Assembly: GCA_963631415.1 (NCBI GenBank)
Contig: CAVGQS010000030.1
Location: 1 to 19,294 of the forward strand
DNA from: UBA6382 sp963631415
Lineage (GTDB): Bacteria > Bacteroidota > Bacteroidia > Bacteroidales > Bacteroidaceae
DNA: 19,294 bases
Direction: 5' to 3'
Both the position numbers and the translations under genes were made by a program. The notes beneath the pieces were generated by a model that saw only the letters and a program-made list of their open reading frames with translations, did no database searches and was not told where the DNA came from. Below, piece by piece: positions 1 through 5,984 of the stretch (positions are counted from its first letter, which is position 1; each line of letters starts with the position of its first letter).

Positions 1-1653
1 GTCGTCGTAGGTTACTCCTGCCACAGCTTTGATGCAGAGCGAATTGCCGTCGTCGCTTGTGCTGTTCCAAAAAGAAATAACTGCAGGGTCGTAGTCAGGA
101 GAAATACCGATGTGTTTGTTGTTGATGCTAAGCACTGTAGGGTAGGACTTGTCGCTGTTTGTGCTGGCAACAAATGCCACGGAGTTGGTGGGAGTTCCTT
201 CAACAGCCGCGGTGTAACCATCTTTTACATCGATGAACGCTCCTGCACCTATACTATACAAATAATAGTTGTTGTTGATTTTTTCAAACATGAACTGCTG
301 GTTCTTGTCTGTTGGGTCGGCTGCAATGCCAGACTTGCCGGTAGAAGTAAGTTTGTTGTCGGTGTATATGAACGAACCGCGTCCGTTAGCAGCGGTAATA
401 GTGTAGGCCTGTCCTTCTACGATGTTATCCAATGAAGTGAGACTTCCCGGAACCATTTGCTCAACAGTAAAATACGAACCTTCTCCGTAATTACCGTTCC
501 AATAAGCCACTGCACTGTTTCGGTTGTTCATTTTGTCGTACGTATTGTCGTATGCCTTCATCTGTATGAGGAATGCATCGTCGGTTTTGCTGGGCTTTGC
601 TATATAGTAATATATTACGTCGTTGCCCTGTTCAGTGCCTACTGTGAGTCCACTGCGTAGCTTCATCAAGGGGTATGTGCTGCCGCCAGTGTTGTTGTCG
701 TACGGGTTGTTGCTGTTAGACAATGTGTAGGTGTCTCCCTTGCCGTAGTTAACAATGCGGAAACCGCTAACAGGATTGCCGACGAAAGCGAAAGCAAGGT
801 AATCATTGGTGTAGTCTGCTGAAGACAGTGTGCTGGTCAGACTAAGTTTCGTGGTGGCGTCAGTACCGTCGTAATTGACGTACATGTTGTGAAGTTTCAG
901 ACGATACCAAGTGAGATTGCTCCATTCTGTACCTTCTGCGCTGTACTTGAATGGGAATGACGATGAAACAGTCATAGTTATATCGAAAGCTGTACCGTTG
1001 TCACTTGCCTGAACTGTTCCAGTGGGGACAGTAGATGTTGCAATTTCAGTATAGTCTGGTGTTGTCGGAGTCGGATAGTTCATACCTGTACATGTTGTTA
1101 TGCTTTCCGAGAACACTTTCTGGTCACCGATGTTGTAGTTGTAAGTAAATGTGACAGCCTCGCCAAATTCGCCAGCTTCAGCTATCGTTATAATGTTGCC
1201 ATCATCTTCGGTACTCCAGCTGTTCAGTACGATGTTGCCTTCACCGTTGATGTTAAGCGTATTTGTGCCAGACTTCAACAAAAACGTGCCGCTAGTCGTT
1301 GTGCTCTTCGACAAGGTGAATACGTCGCCAAGGTCTTCGCTTTTAAGCGTGGTTGATTTGAGAAATTTCTTAGTTCCTACGTTGAATAGATAATACAAAC
1401 TTGTGTCGTTAAGTTTGAGTATTGCCCATTGTCCATAAGCGTCCTCTGTACTTGCTTCAGAGTTCTGGCTGGAGCAGATGTCTGCCCCATCAGTATTCGC
1501 TACAATTTTACCGCGTTTGGTAGTCAAAGTGTAGCACTTGCTGTTGCTCAAGCTTGAGAGGTCTGTTATTACATCCCCCGTCGTAGCTTCAGCGCTTCCG
1601 ATGCCTACGAACAGCATAAGCACGGATGCCAGCAATAAATAGAATTGCTTCAT
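1..1653 (-). CDS. Large secreted protein with trefoil-like modules (3' end beyond window)
   Basis: An open frame of 551 codons runs without a stop from the ATG at 1651-1653 to the window edge, so the C-terminus is missing. The first ~23 residues form a signal peptide (Lys near the start, then a Leu/Val/Met-rich core ending near GSAEA), so the product is exported. Residues ~30-160 and ~409-551 look like related trefoil/RICIN-like modules: both begin with a 'CYTLTTKRG' or 'AYTITAANGRG' strand and have later aromatic strands such as 'QWAILKLNDTSLYYLFNVG' and 'YYLYSIG'. The middle (~165-400) opens with 'VTFTYNYNIG', a stretch I associate with Prevotella/Bacteroides secreted proteins such as sialidases. 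Any catalytic domain would lie beyond the edge, so the enzyme class cannot be stated. It is AT-richer than the genes after 6000. A -7 box about 110 bp upstream supports this start. Confidence 0.85.
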   Translation of the reverse strand, partial: MKQFYLLLASVLMLFVGIGSAEATTGDVITDLSSLSNSKCYTLTTKRGKIVANTDGADICSSQNSEASTEDAYGQWAILKLNDTSLYYLFNVGTKKFLKSTTLKSEDLGDVFTLSKSTTTSGTFLLKSGTNTLNINGEGNIVLNSWSTEDDGNIITIAEAGEFGEAVTFTYNYNIGDQKVFSESITTCTGMNYPTPTTPDYTEIATSTVPTGTVQASDNGTAFDITMTVSSSFPFKYSAEGTEWSNLTWYRLKLHNMYVNYDGTDATTKLSLTSTLSSADYTNDYLAFAFVGNPVSGFRIVNYGKGDTYTLSNSNNPYDNNTGGSTYPLMKLRSGLTVGTEQGNDVIYYYIAKPSKTDDAFLIQMKAYDNTYDKMNNRNSAVAYWNGNYGEGSYFTVEQMVPGSLTSLDNIVEGQAYTITAANGRGSFIYTDNKLTSTGKSGIAADPTDKNQQFMFEKINNNYYLYSIGAGAFIDVKDGYTAAVEGTPTNSVAFVASTNSDKSYPTVLSINNKHIGISPDYDPAVISFWNSTSDDGNSLCIKAVAGVTYDD

Positions 1654-1762
1654 AGTTAATAAATTTTTTAGTTAGTTATTAGTAAAATGTTGATTGTAGT
1701 GTTCATGGTGGCATTCGCTGCGGCAGTTGCTCTGCCCGCGCAAATCTTTGGAAACCGACATG

Positions 1763-1770
1763 CAAAAATA
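1763..1770 (-). promoter_or_regulatory. Bacteroidota -7 promoter box for the secreted protein gene
   Basis: On the minus strand this reads TATTTTTG, matching TAnnTTTG. It would give a leader of about 100 nt before the ATG at 1653. No clear -33 TTTG at 19-21 nt spacing was seen. Confidence 0.5.
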
Positions 1771-1870
1771 GTAACAATTTCTTAACCGACCATTGTTTCT
1801 CCGCACTTTTTTCCATTTTTTTCAAAAAATCTCACCTACCACCTCCCGCAGTCCCATCACCCCCATCTTT

Positions 1871-1903
1871 TTTCCCTATATATAATTTTTCCCTATATAT
1901 AAT
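1871..1903. repeat. Two tandem copies of a 16-nt AT-rich unit
   Basis: TTTCCCTATATATAAT occurs at 1871-1886 and again at 1888-1903, a period of 17. It lies in the gap between the divergent secreted-protein and HipA-like genes. No function is evident. Confidence 0.8.
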
Positions 1904-1910
1904 AAGGTAT

Positions 1911-1970
1911 AGGAGCCTAACCCAACCCTTCCATGAGGAGCCTAACCCAACCCTTCCCTAAAAGGAAGGG
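1911..1970. repeat. Tandem 22-nt repeat ending in a hairpin
   Basis: A 22-nt unit beginning AGGAGCCTAACCCAACCC is present at 1911-1932 and identically at 1936-1957 (period 25). The end of the second copy, CCCTTCC (1951-1957), pairs with GGAAGGG (1964-1970) around a 6-nt loop. From memory, 'CCTAACCC(A)ACCCTTCC' strings recur between Bacteroidales genes, so this may be a REP-like dispersed element; that part is inference. No T-tract follows, so it is not an obvious terminator. Confidence 0.75.
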
Positions 1971-2046
1971 CTATGTGCCCCGGCATTGATTCTCATCCCG
2001 AATGTTCGAATGTTCGAAAGCCGCGCCGAAATCCGTGCCTCAAAAT

Positions 2047-2064
2047 AAAAAACGAACACGAATC
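2047..2064 (+). repeat. Left copy of the 18-nt repeat flanking the HipA-like unit
   Basis: AAAAAACGAACACGAATC is found here and, in inverted orientation, at 4042-4059 on the other side of the HipA-like gene pair. It continues with CGAAT-type words (CCGAATCGAAT), and 'GAATGTTCGAATGTTCGAA' lies just upstream, so this flank belongs to the same repeat family as 3790-4224. Confidence 0.8.
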
Positions 2065-2226
2065 CCGAATCGAATAAAATATTGCCCTCACCGCAACACG
2101 CTTCTTGTTTGTGGTTCCCTCCAGGTATCGCAACATTTGACGGTTCATATGTGCCATTTAAGACAAAATATGTATAAATTACGCGCAGAAATGAGGTTAA
2201 GAGGATACATCTCTGAAAAAAAGCGT

Positions 2227-2234
2227 TATCTTTG
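2227..2234 (+). promoter_or_regulatory. Bacteroidota -7 promoter box for the HipA-like pair
   Basis: TATCTTTG, inside GCGTTATCTTTGCG, fits TAnnTTTG. Transcription would begin near 2241, about 16 nt before the ATG at 2257. This decides the start: the frame is open back to 2002, but that part lies upstream of the promoter. Confidence 0.6.
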
Positions 2235-2256
2235 CGTCAGCAAGTTGTTGTCTAAC

Positions 2257-3264
2257 ATGAAAATACCCGTTCACAAAATAGAAAATTACACCGCTTCATA
2301 CCTGATGGATGTGAAGACTATACCCGATATCAAAAGGGTAAACTATTTTGTGGATGATACAGTTTCTGTAGATGGTGACGCCCCGAAGAAGTTTATCGGA
2401 GTATATGACCATGAACTTTTAGGCAATCGACATAAAGCGAACAGAAAGAATTGGATACGGTATATAGCCAAGACTGGACATAAATGGTATCCAATTGAGT
2501 CTATCACTGAGTTAATGCTGAATCGGCTTGGTATAATTTTCGGGTTGAATATGGCAGAATCGAAGATTGCCATGATTGGCGGTCAACTTAGATTCCTAAG
2601 TCGTTATTTCCTGCATACGGGCAAGGACGAGCTTGTGCATGGAGCAGAAATATTGGCTGGCTATCTGAACGAATCACCCCACTATGTTGAGGAAGTGGAT
2701 GAGCTGAAAATGACCCGAGACTTGTTTACACTTCAAGTCATAGAAGAGGCTGTTGCAAATATTTTTCCTCTCCAAAAAGATGAAGTTATGCATGAGCTGT
2801 CAAGACTTGTGATATTTGACGCCGTGGTCGGCAACAATGACAGGCACTTCTTTAATTGGGGTGTCATTAGGTCTATTGACAGTAGTTTCCAGCCTTATTT
2901 CTCTCCCGTGTATGATACGGCACGAGGTTTGTTTTGGAACTATTCGGAGAGCAAGATAATAGATATTGTTGAGGTGAACAAAACGACAGACAGTCATATC
3001 CGGAAATACTGCAAAGATTCCCGGCCAAAAATAGGATGGGAAGGAGCAAAGAATCCCAACCACTTCAACCTCTTCAAACATATTTATGAGAATGAATTCC
3101 ATATCTCTAAGGATGAAGTAAGGCTACTGCTTGCACCAGACGTGCTGGAACGCATGAAGGCGGAAGTAAGGGAAAACTTCCATTCTCTGATGAGCGTGAA
3201 TAGAATTGCGCTGATATGTAAATGTTTAGATTACCGTTTTAACGAATTACGAATACTACTATGA
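2257..3264 (+). CDS. HipA-like kinase-domain protein
   Basis: The 335-residue product resembles the HipA C-terminal kinase domain, without the usual N-terminal HipN part. Visible motifs: 'YIAKTG' with a probable ATP-binding Lys near residue 72; 'RFLSRYFL' around 113-119; the catalytic loop 'GNNDRHFFNWG' with Asp195 and Asn200; and 'PVYDTARG' with a DFG-like metal-binding Asp220. Characterised HipA toxins phosphorylate glutamyl-tRNA synthetase and related HipT phosphorylates tryptophanyl-tRNA synthetase; this protein's substrate cannot be read from sequence. The start at 2257 is preferred over the upstream ATG at 2002 because a -7 box lies at 2227-2234 and the extra 85 residues look non-coding. 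Its stop overlaps the next gene's start by 4 nt (ATGA), implying translational coupling. Base composition is AT-richer than the neighbouring core genes, suggesting acquisition. Confidence 0.8.
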   Translation: MKIPVHKIENYTASYLMDVKTIPDIKRVNYFVDDTVSVDGDAPKKFIGVYDHELLGNRHKANRKNWIRYIAKTGHKWYPIESITELMLNRLGIIFGLNMAESKIAMIGGQLRFLSRYFLHTGKDELVHGAEILAGYLNESPHYVEEVDELKMTRDLFTLQVIEEAVANIFPLQKDEVMHELSRLVIFDAVVGNNDRHFFNWGVIRSIDSSFQPYFSPVYDTARGLFWNYSESKIIDIVEVNKTTDSHIRKYCKDSRPKIGWEGAKNPNHFNLFKHIYENEFHISKDEVRLLLAPDVLERMKAEVRENFHSLMSVNRIALICKCLDYRFNELRILL

Positions 3265-3641
3265 TAAAGAAAGAAATTTCGCGTCTGTTTTGGTCAGAGA
3301 GCCAACAGGATGTGGTGTTGGCCTCAGACAACAATGCAGCGTTCAATATCAATTTGGGCAAATTGTTTGTCGGGACGCTCCTTTATTCTGACGGAATATG
3401 GCACTTCAGTTACAGCAATGAGTTCAAGGCTCAAGACCGTATTTTGCCGCTGGCAAATTTCCCTTCTAAGGACAAAGAGTATTCCAGCCGGGAACTGTGG
3501 CCGTTTTTTACCTCACGCATACCGAGCAATGCTCAGCTTCAGATAGAGAAAGACAAGCCACGAGAAAGCATCGTGTCGTTGCTGCAAAAGTTCGGACGTC
3601 GTACAGTGGCCAACCCCTACGAACTTTGTCCAGTACAGTAG
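3261..3641 (+). CDS. HipN-like small protein (HipA N-terminal subdomain)
   Basis: A 126-residue protein that looks like the N-subdomain 1 normally found at the front of HipA. It has the pattern 'VGTLLYSDGIWHFSY', then 'ILPLANFP', 'YSSRELWPFFTSRIPS', and a closing 'SLLQKFGRRTV'. In the described HipBST system this subdomain is a separate protein, HipS, which acts as the antitoxin for kinase HipT, and its gene precedes hipT. Here it follows the kinase gene with a 4-nt overlap and no HTH (HipB) gene is next to it. A partner or inhibitor of the upstream kinase is the natural inference; it is not shown. No convincing terminator follows, only repeat DNA. Confidence 0.65.
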   Translation: MIKKEISRLFWSESQQDVVLASDNNAAFNINLGKLFVGTLLYSDGIWHFSYSNEFKAQDRILPLANFPSKDKEYSSRELWPFFTSRIPSNAQLQIEKDKPRESIVSLLQKFGRRTVANPYELCPVQ

Positions 3642-3842
3642 TGCATAAGCCCGCAAGACTCAATCTACATTCGTTCAATTCGCTTTATTCGCGGTTAATA
3701 ACACATTCACCATTAATGTTATAAATAACCACTCGAATCTCGAATCTCAATGTCGATGTAGTACAATCGCCCCTCATGGACTCAAATCTATCAGTGTTCA
3801 AAAATTAAAAACCACGGATTACGCACTCCATTCAGTCTTTAT

Positions 3843-3864
3843 TTGAACACAGAACGCACTGAAT
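3843..3864 (-). repeat. 22-nt repeat, inverted copy of 5893-5914
   Basis: The minus-strand sequence beginning ATTCAGTGCGTTCTGTG is identical over 22 nt to plus-strand 5893-5914. A 13-nt core of the family, TTCTGTGTTCAAT, also occurs at 4212-4224. These copies tie the repeat field to the far side of the ATPase gene. Confidence 0.85.
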
Positions 3865-4041
3865 ACTCTGAATTTTTCGCTTACTTGTTTTTAATATAAA
3901 CCACGGATAGCACGATCTCACGGATGCGACAGTGGGCGTTTTTTGAACACGAATCTCACGAATTTTTTTTCGCTGAGTTTCAGCGAGTTCTGTGCTTTTT
4001 GTGTTCGTTTTTTGTCCACCCCGCATTCGTGAAATTCGTGA

Positions 4042-4059
4042 GATTCGTGTTCGTTTTTT
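4042..4059 (-). repeat. Right, inverted copy of the 18-nt repeat flanking the HipA-like unit
   Basis: The minus strand reads AAAAAACGAACACGAATC, identical to plus-strand 2047-2064. It is part of one of the GGTGGACAAAAAACGAAC-type units in the repeat field. Confidence 0.8.
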
Positions 4060-4219
4060 GTCCACCATTAACCGTCCCCACGTTTTCGCTTGCGAAAACA
4101 ATATTCGTGTAAATTCGCGTTATTCGTGGTTCTTTTTTGTCCACCTTCGCATCTGTGTTTATCCCAGCTATCCGTGGTTCTTTTTTTTCTCCGCGACCAA
4201 CTGACTCGGAATTCTGTGT

Positions 4220-5476
4220 TCAATCGTGTTGCAGCAGGAACTTGTAGACAGGCATTATCTCGATGTCCCCGTCGTCCGTCACCACCGTTTCTTCCTGGTC
4301 GCAGGTAACGATTACGCGCTTTTTTGCCTCCAGGAATTTCCCCGCCTTCTGCAAAGCCTCGATTTCGCGCTTCCGCGTCTGGTCGTCAACGAAATGATAC
4401 GCAACCTGTACAAACAGGCCCTCCTTGGGAACGCAGAAATCCACCTCCACATTCTTGTTGTAGTAGAACAAGTCTTCGCCATATCTCTTGAACAAGTGTA
4501 TCGCCACCATGTTTTCCAGCAGCTTTGTCTCTGGCTGGAAGAGGAACAGGTTGAGTATGCCGTTGTCGTAGAAGTAGTGCTTCTTTAAGGTCTCCCTCTC
4601 CTGTATGCTGTCGGTGAAGCCGCTCACTCCAAAGCACAGATACGACTCGTGCATATAGTCGAGATAGCTGCCAATGGTGTCGCGGGTTATCTTCGTGCCG
4701 TTGCCCTGCAGTATGTTTTGCATCCTCTTCACAGCCATCGGCTGCATCACGCTGTCGGCAAGTTTCCTAACCATCAGTCGCAGGCTCTGCTCGTTGCGCA
4801 CCCCTTTTCTCACCACGATGTCGGAGTGCAATATCTTCTGATACAGCGACTGCAGCCACGACTTCTTGTCCTGCATGTTGAACATCTCTGACAGTCCGCC
4901 GTAATAGAAGTAGTCGGAGAACAGTCTCACCACATCAGTGCTGACGGGCGACAGCTCCCAGTGGGGCGTAAGGCTGACGCCGTGAAACTCCAGGTATTCC
5001 TCAAACGAAAACGGGAATATCTCCTTAGTGAGATACCTGCCGCCGAGGGTGGAACCGATTTCGCGGCTCAGCATGTGGGCGTTGCTGCCGGTGATGAACA
5101 CGCGGTATTTCTCGTCTGCCAGCCGGCGCGCAAAGTGCTCCCATCCCTCCACATTCTGTATCTCGTCCAAAAAGACTATCGGGTCATAGCCGAACAGCTC
5201 GCGGTAGGACTCAATGATGAGGTGCAGCTCCTCCTTCTTGATGTCCGTGATCCTTTCGTCCTCAAAGTTGACAAACAAGATTTCCTCCTTGCGGTGCCCC
5301 TGCCCGAGGAGCCGCTGTATGTGCTGGTAGAGCATATACGATTTTCCCGCACGGCGCATTCCTACCAGCACATAGTTGGCGTTTTCGTCAAAAGAGATGC
5401 TCCGCTGTTGCACCTTCACCTTCTCGACAAAATCCTGCTGCCAGAGTATTATTTGCTTGATGATGTTCTTGTCCAT
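4220..5476 (-). CDS. AAA-family ATPase with DUF4143-type C-terminus
   Basis: The 418-residue product has the layout of the common AAA_14/DUF4143 'ATP-binding protein' family. It shows Walker A 'GMRRAGKS' (39-46), Walker B 'IVFLDE' with the following 'IQNV' (100-108), and a 'FITGSNA' sensor-like strand (127-133). After these come 'YFYYGGLSEMF' and a C-terminal half with 'LLENMVAIHLFKR' and 'YYNKNVEVDFCVP', which resembles a restriction-nuclease-type fold core. Biological roles of this family are poorly known; members are frequent in accessory DNA. It is a single-gene unit with its own -7 box. Its TGA stop (4220-4222) lies inside a 13-nt repeat (4212-4224), so the last residues may have been reshaped by the repeat. 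No intrinsic terminator is seen downstream. Confidence 0.9.
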   Translation of the reverse strand: MDKNIIKQIILWQQDFVEKVKVQQRSISFDENANYVLVGMRRAGKSYMLYQHIQRLLGQGHRKEEILFVNFEDERITDIKKEELHLIIESYRELFGYDPIVFLDEIQNVEGWEHFARRLADEKYRVFITGSNAHMLSREIGSTLGGRYLTKEIFPFSFEEYLEFHGVSLTPHWELSPVSTDVVRLFSDYFYYGGLSEMFNMQDKKSWLQSLYQKILHSDIVVRKGVRNEQSLRLMVRKLADSVMQPMAVKRMQNILQGNGTKITRDTIGSYLDYMHESYLCFGVSGFTDSIQERETLKKHYFYDNGILNLFLFQPETKLLENMVAIHLFKRYGEDLFYYNKNVEVDFCVPKEGLFVQVAYHFVDDQTRKREIEALQKAGKFLEAKKRVIVTCDQEETVVTDDGDIEIMPVYKFLLQHD

Positions 5477-5503
5477 AACCCAAATTTTTGAGTGTTACTG
5501 CTG

Positions 5504-5511
5504 CAAAATTA
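5504..5511 (-). promoter_or_regulatory. Bacteroidota -7 promoter box for the ATPase gene
   Basis: The minus strand reads TAATTTTG (TAnnTTTG), placing the transcript start about 20 nt before the ATG at 5476. No good -33 box was seen. Confidence 0.55.
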
Positions 5512-5545
5512 AAGAAAAATCGACACAGGAGGCATAAAACAGTCA

Positions 5546-5573
5546 AAATATGCCTTGTATGGAAGGCATATTT
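5546..5573. promoter_or_regulatory. 11-bp inverted repeat upstream of the ATPase promoter
   Basis: AAATATGCCTT (5546-5556) and AAGGCATATTT (5563-5573) form a perfect inverted repeat with a 6-nt spacer, about 35 bp upstream of the -7 box. A partial direct copy, ATGCCTTCTATGGAAG, follows at 5584-5599. The position would suit a regulator-binding site, but no cognate regulator is seen; it could equally be part of the neighbouring repeats. Confidence 0.4.
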
Positions 5574-5730
5574 CGCCTAAAACATGCCTTCTATGGAAGA
5601 CGCCCTCCGCGTAAATGCAGTGGCTGAAGCCGTCGGAAAGTTGCCCGTGGGGGCACTAAAGAGTTTTTTGTGCGGACTTAAAAAAAAATCGTGCGGACTT
5701 AAAAAATTTTCGTGCGGACTTAACGAAAAA

Positions 5731-5788
5731 ATTTCCGCGGAAACGCTGCAACGTTTCGGGCGAAACGTTGCAGCGTTTCCGCGGAAAT
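5731..5788. repeat. Perfect 28-bp inverted repeat with 2-nt loop
   Basis: The arms 5731-5758 and 5761-5788 are exact reverse complements separated only by GG. Each arm contains the palindrome TTTCCGCGGAAA and the word GCAACGTTTCG or its complement. A further partial direct copy (TGCAGCGTTTCCGCGGAGAT) follows at 5791-5810. The structure could extrude as a cruciform or fold as RNA. Confidence 0.9.
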
Positions 5789-5829
5789 CTTGCAGCGTTT
5801 CCGCGGAGATTTTTTCGCCAAGTGGCTTT

Positions 5830-5851
5830 AAAAATTTTTTAAGTCCTACTT
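5830..5851 (-). repeat. 22-nt dispersed repeat, copy 1
   Basis: The minus strand begins AAGTAGGACTTAAAAAAT. The same 22 nt occur on the plus strand at 19218-19239, about 13.4 kb away. Confidence 0.85.
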
Positions 5852-5892
5852 TTCAATCGCTCAAGTACTACTTAAAAATTCTTTAGTGGGAA

Positions 5893-5914
5893 ATTCAGTG
5901 CGTTCTGTGTTCAA
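5893..5914 (+). repeat. 22-nt repeat at the core/accessory junction
   Basis: The sequence beginning ATTCAGTGCGTTCTGTG matches minus-strand 3843-3864 exactly, and TTCTGTGTTCAAT (5903-5915) matches 4212-4224 in direct orientation. It abuts the A-tract of the pepD terminator, so it marks where housekeeping DNA gives way to repeat-rich DNA. Confidence 0.85.
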
Positions 5915-5916
5915 TA

Positions 5917-5958
5917 ATAAAAAAAGCCCGGAGCACTTGGGGTGTGTGCTTCGGGCTT
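5917..5958 (-). terminator. Rho-independent terminator of pepD
   Basis: On the minus strand a 13-bp stem, AAGCCCGAAGCAC (5958-5946) with GTGCTCCGGGCTT (5936-5924), has one mismatch and a 9-nt loop, and is followed by a T-rich tract. It lies 27 nt after the pepD stop. Confidence 0.9.
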
Positions 5959-5984
5959 GGTTATGGTTTGTGTTAGTGGTCTGC

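Larger units (their letters stand above)
3790..4224. repeat. Field of degenerate CACGAAT / CACGGAT repeats
   Basis: The stretch between the HipN-like and ATPase genes is filled with related short words on both strands. AACCACGGAT occurs at 3810-3819 and 3899-3908. A 21-nt sequence starting GAACACGAATCTCACG at 3945-3965 recurs exactly inverted at 4032-4052. GTTCGTTTTTTGTCCACC occurs at 4003-4020 and 4049-4066, with a near copy at 4129-4145 and a weaker one near 4174. Short hairpins lie at 3971-3985 (CGCTGA/TCAGCG) and 4082-4099 (GTTTTCGC/GCGAAAAC). Open frames here are made of repeat sequence. I recall such word clusters in intergenic DNA of several environmental bacteria; their function is unknown to me. 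Confidence 0.85.
5654..5888. mobile_element. MITE-like element with nested inverted repeats
   Basis: The ends are inverted repeats: CACTAAAGAGTTTTT (5654-5668) and, on the minus strand, CACTAAAGAATTTTT (5874-5888), 14 of 15 matching. Inside are three GTGCGGACTTA units at 21-bp period (5670, 5691, 5712). A 16-bp inverted pair GGACTTAAAAAATTTT lies at 5695-5710 and 5831-5846, and a perfect 28-bp hairpin at its centre. No transposase is encoded and no clear target-site duplication is visible, so non-autonomous mobility is inferred from structure only. A 22-nt piece recurs at 19218-19239. Confidence 0.55.

Noticed and set aside
2002..2256. 85-residue N-terminal extension of the HipA-like kinase
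   Set aside because: It lies upstream of the -7 box at 2227-2234, includes flanking repeat sequence and has no resemblance to HipA.
3832..4204. Several short frames of 62-89 codons in the repeat field
   Set aside because: All are made of the CACGAAT/GTTCGTTTTTTGTCC repeats, with near-identical peptide words in different frames.
5670..5722. CRISPR-like array (three GTGCGGACTTA units at 21-bp period)
   Set aside because: Units are only 11 nt, the 'spacers' are A-rich tails and not distinct sequences, and no cas gene is present.
5584..5886. A 100-codon plus-strand frame with repeated 'CGLKK' words
   Set aside because: The repetition comes from the 21-bp DNA units and hairpin of the MITE-like element; no promoter and no gene-like composition. 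It was treated as repeat DNA.
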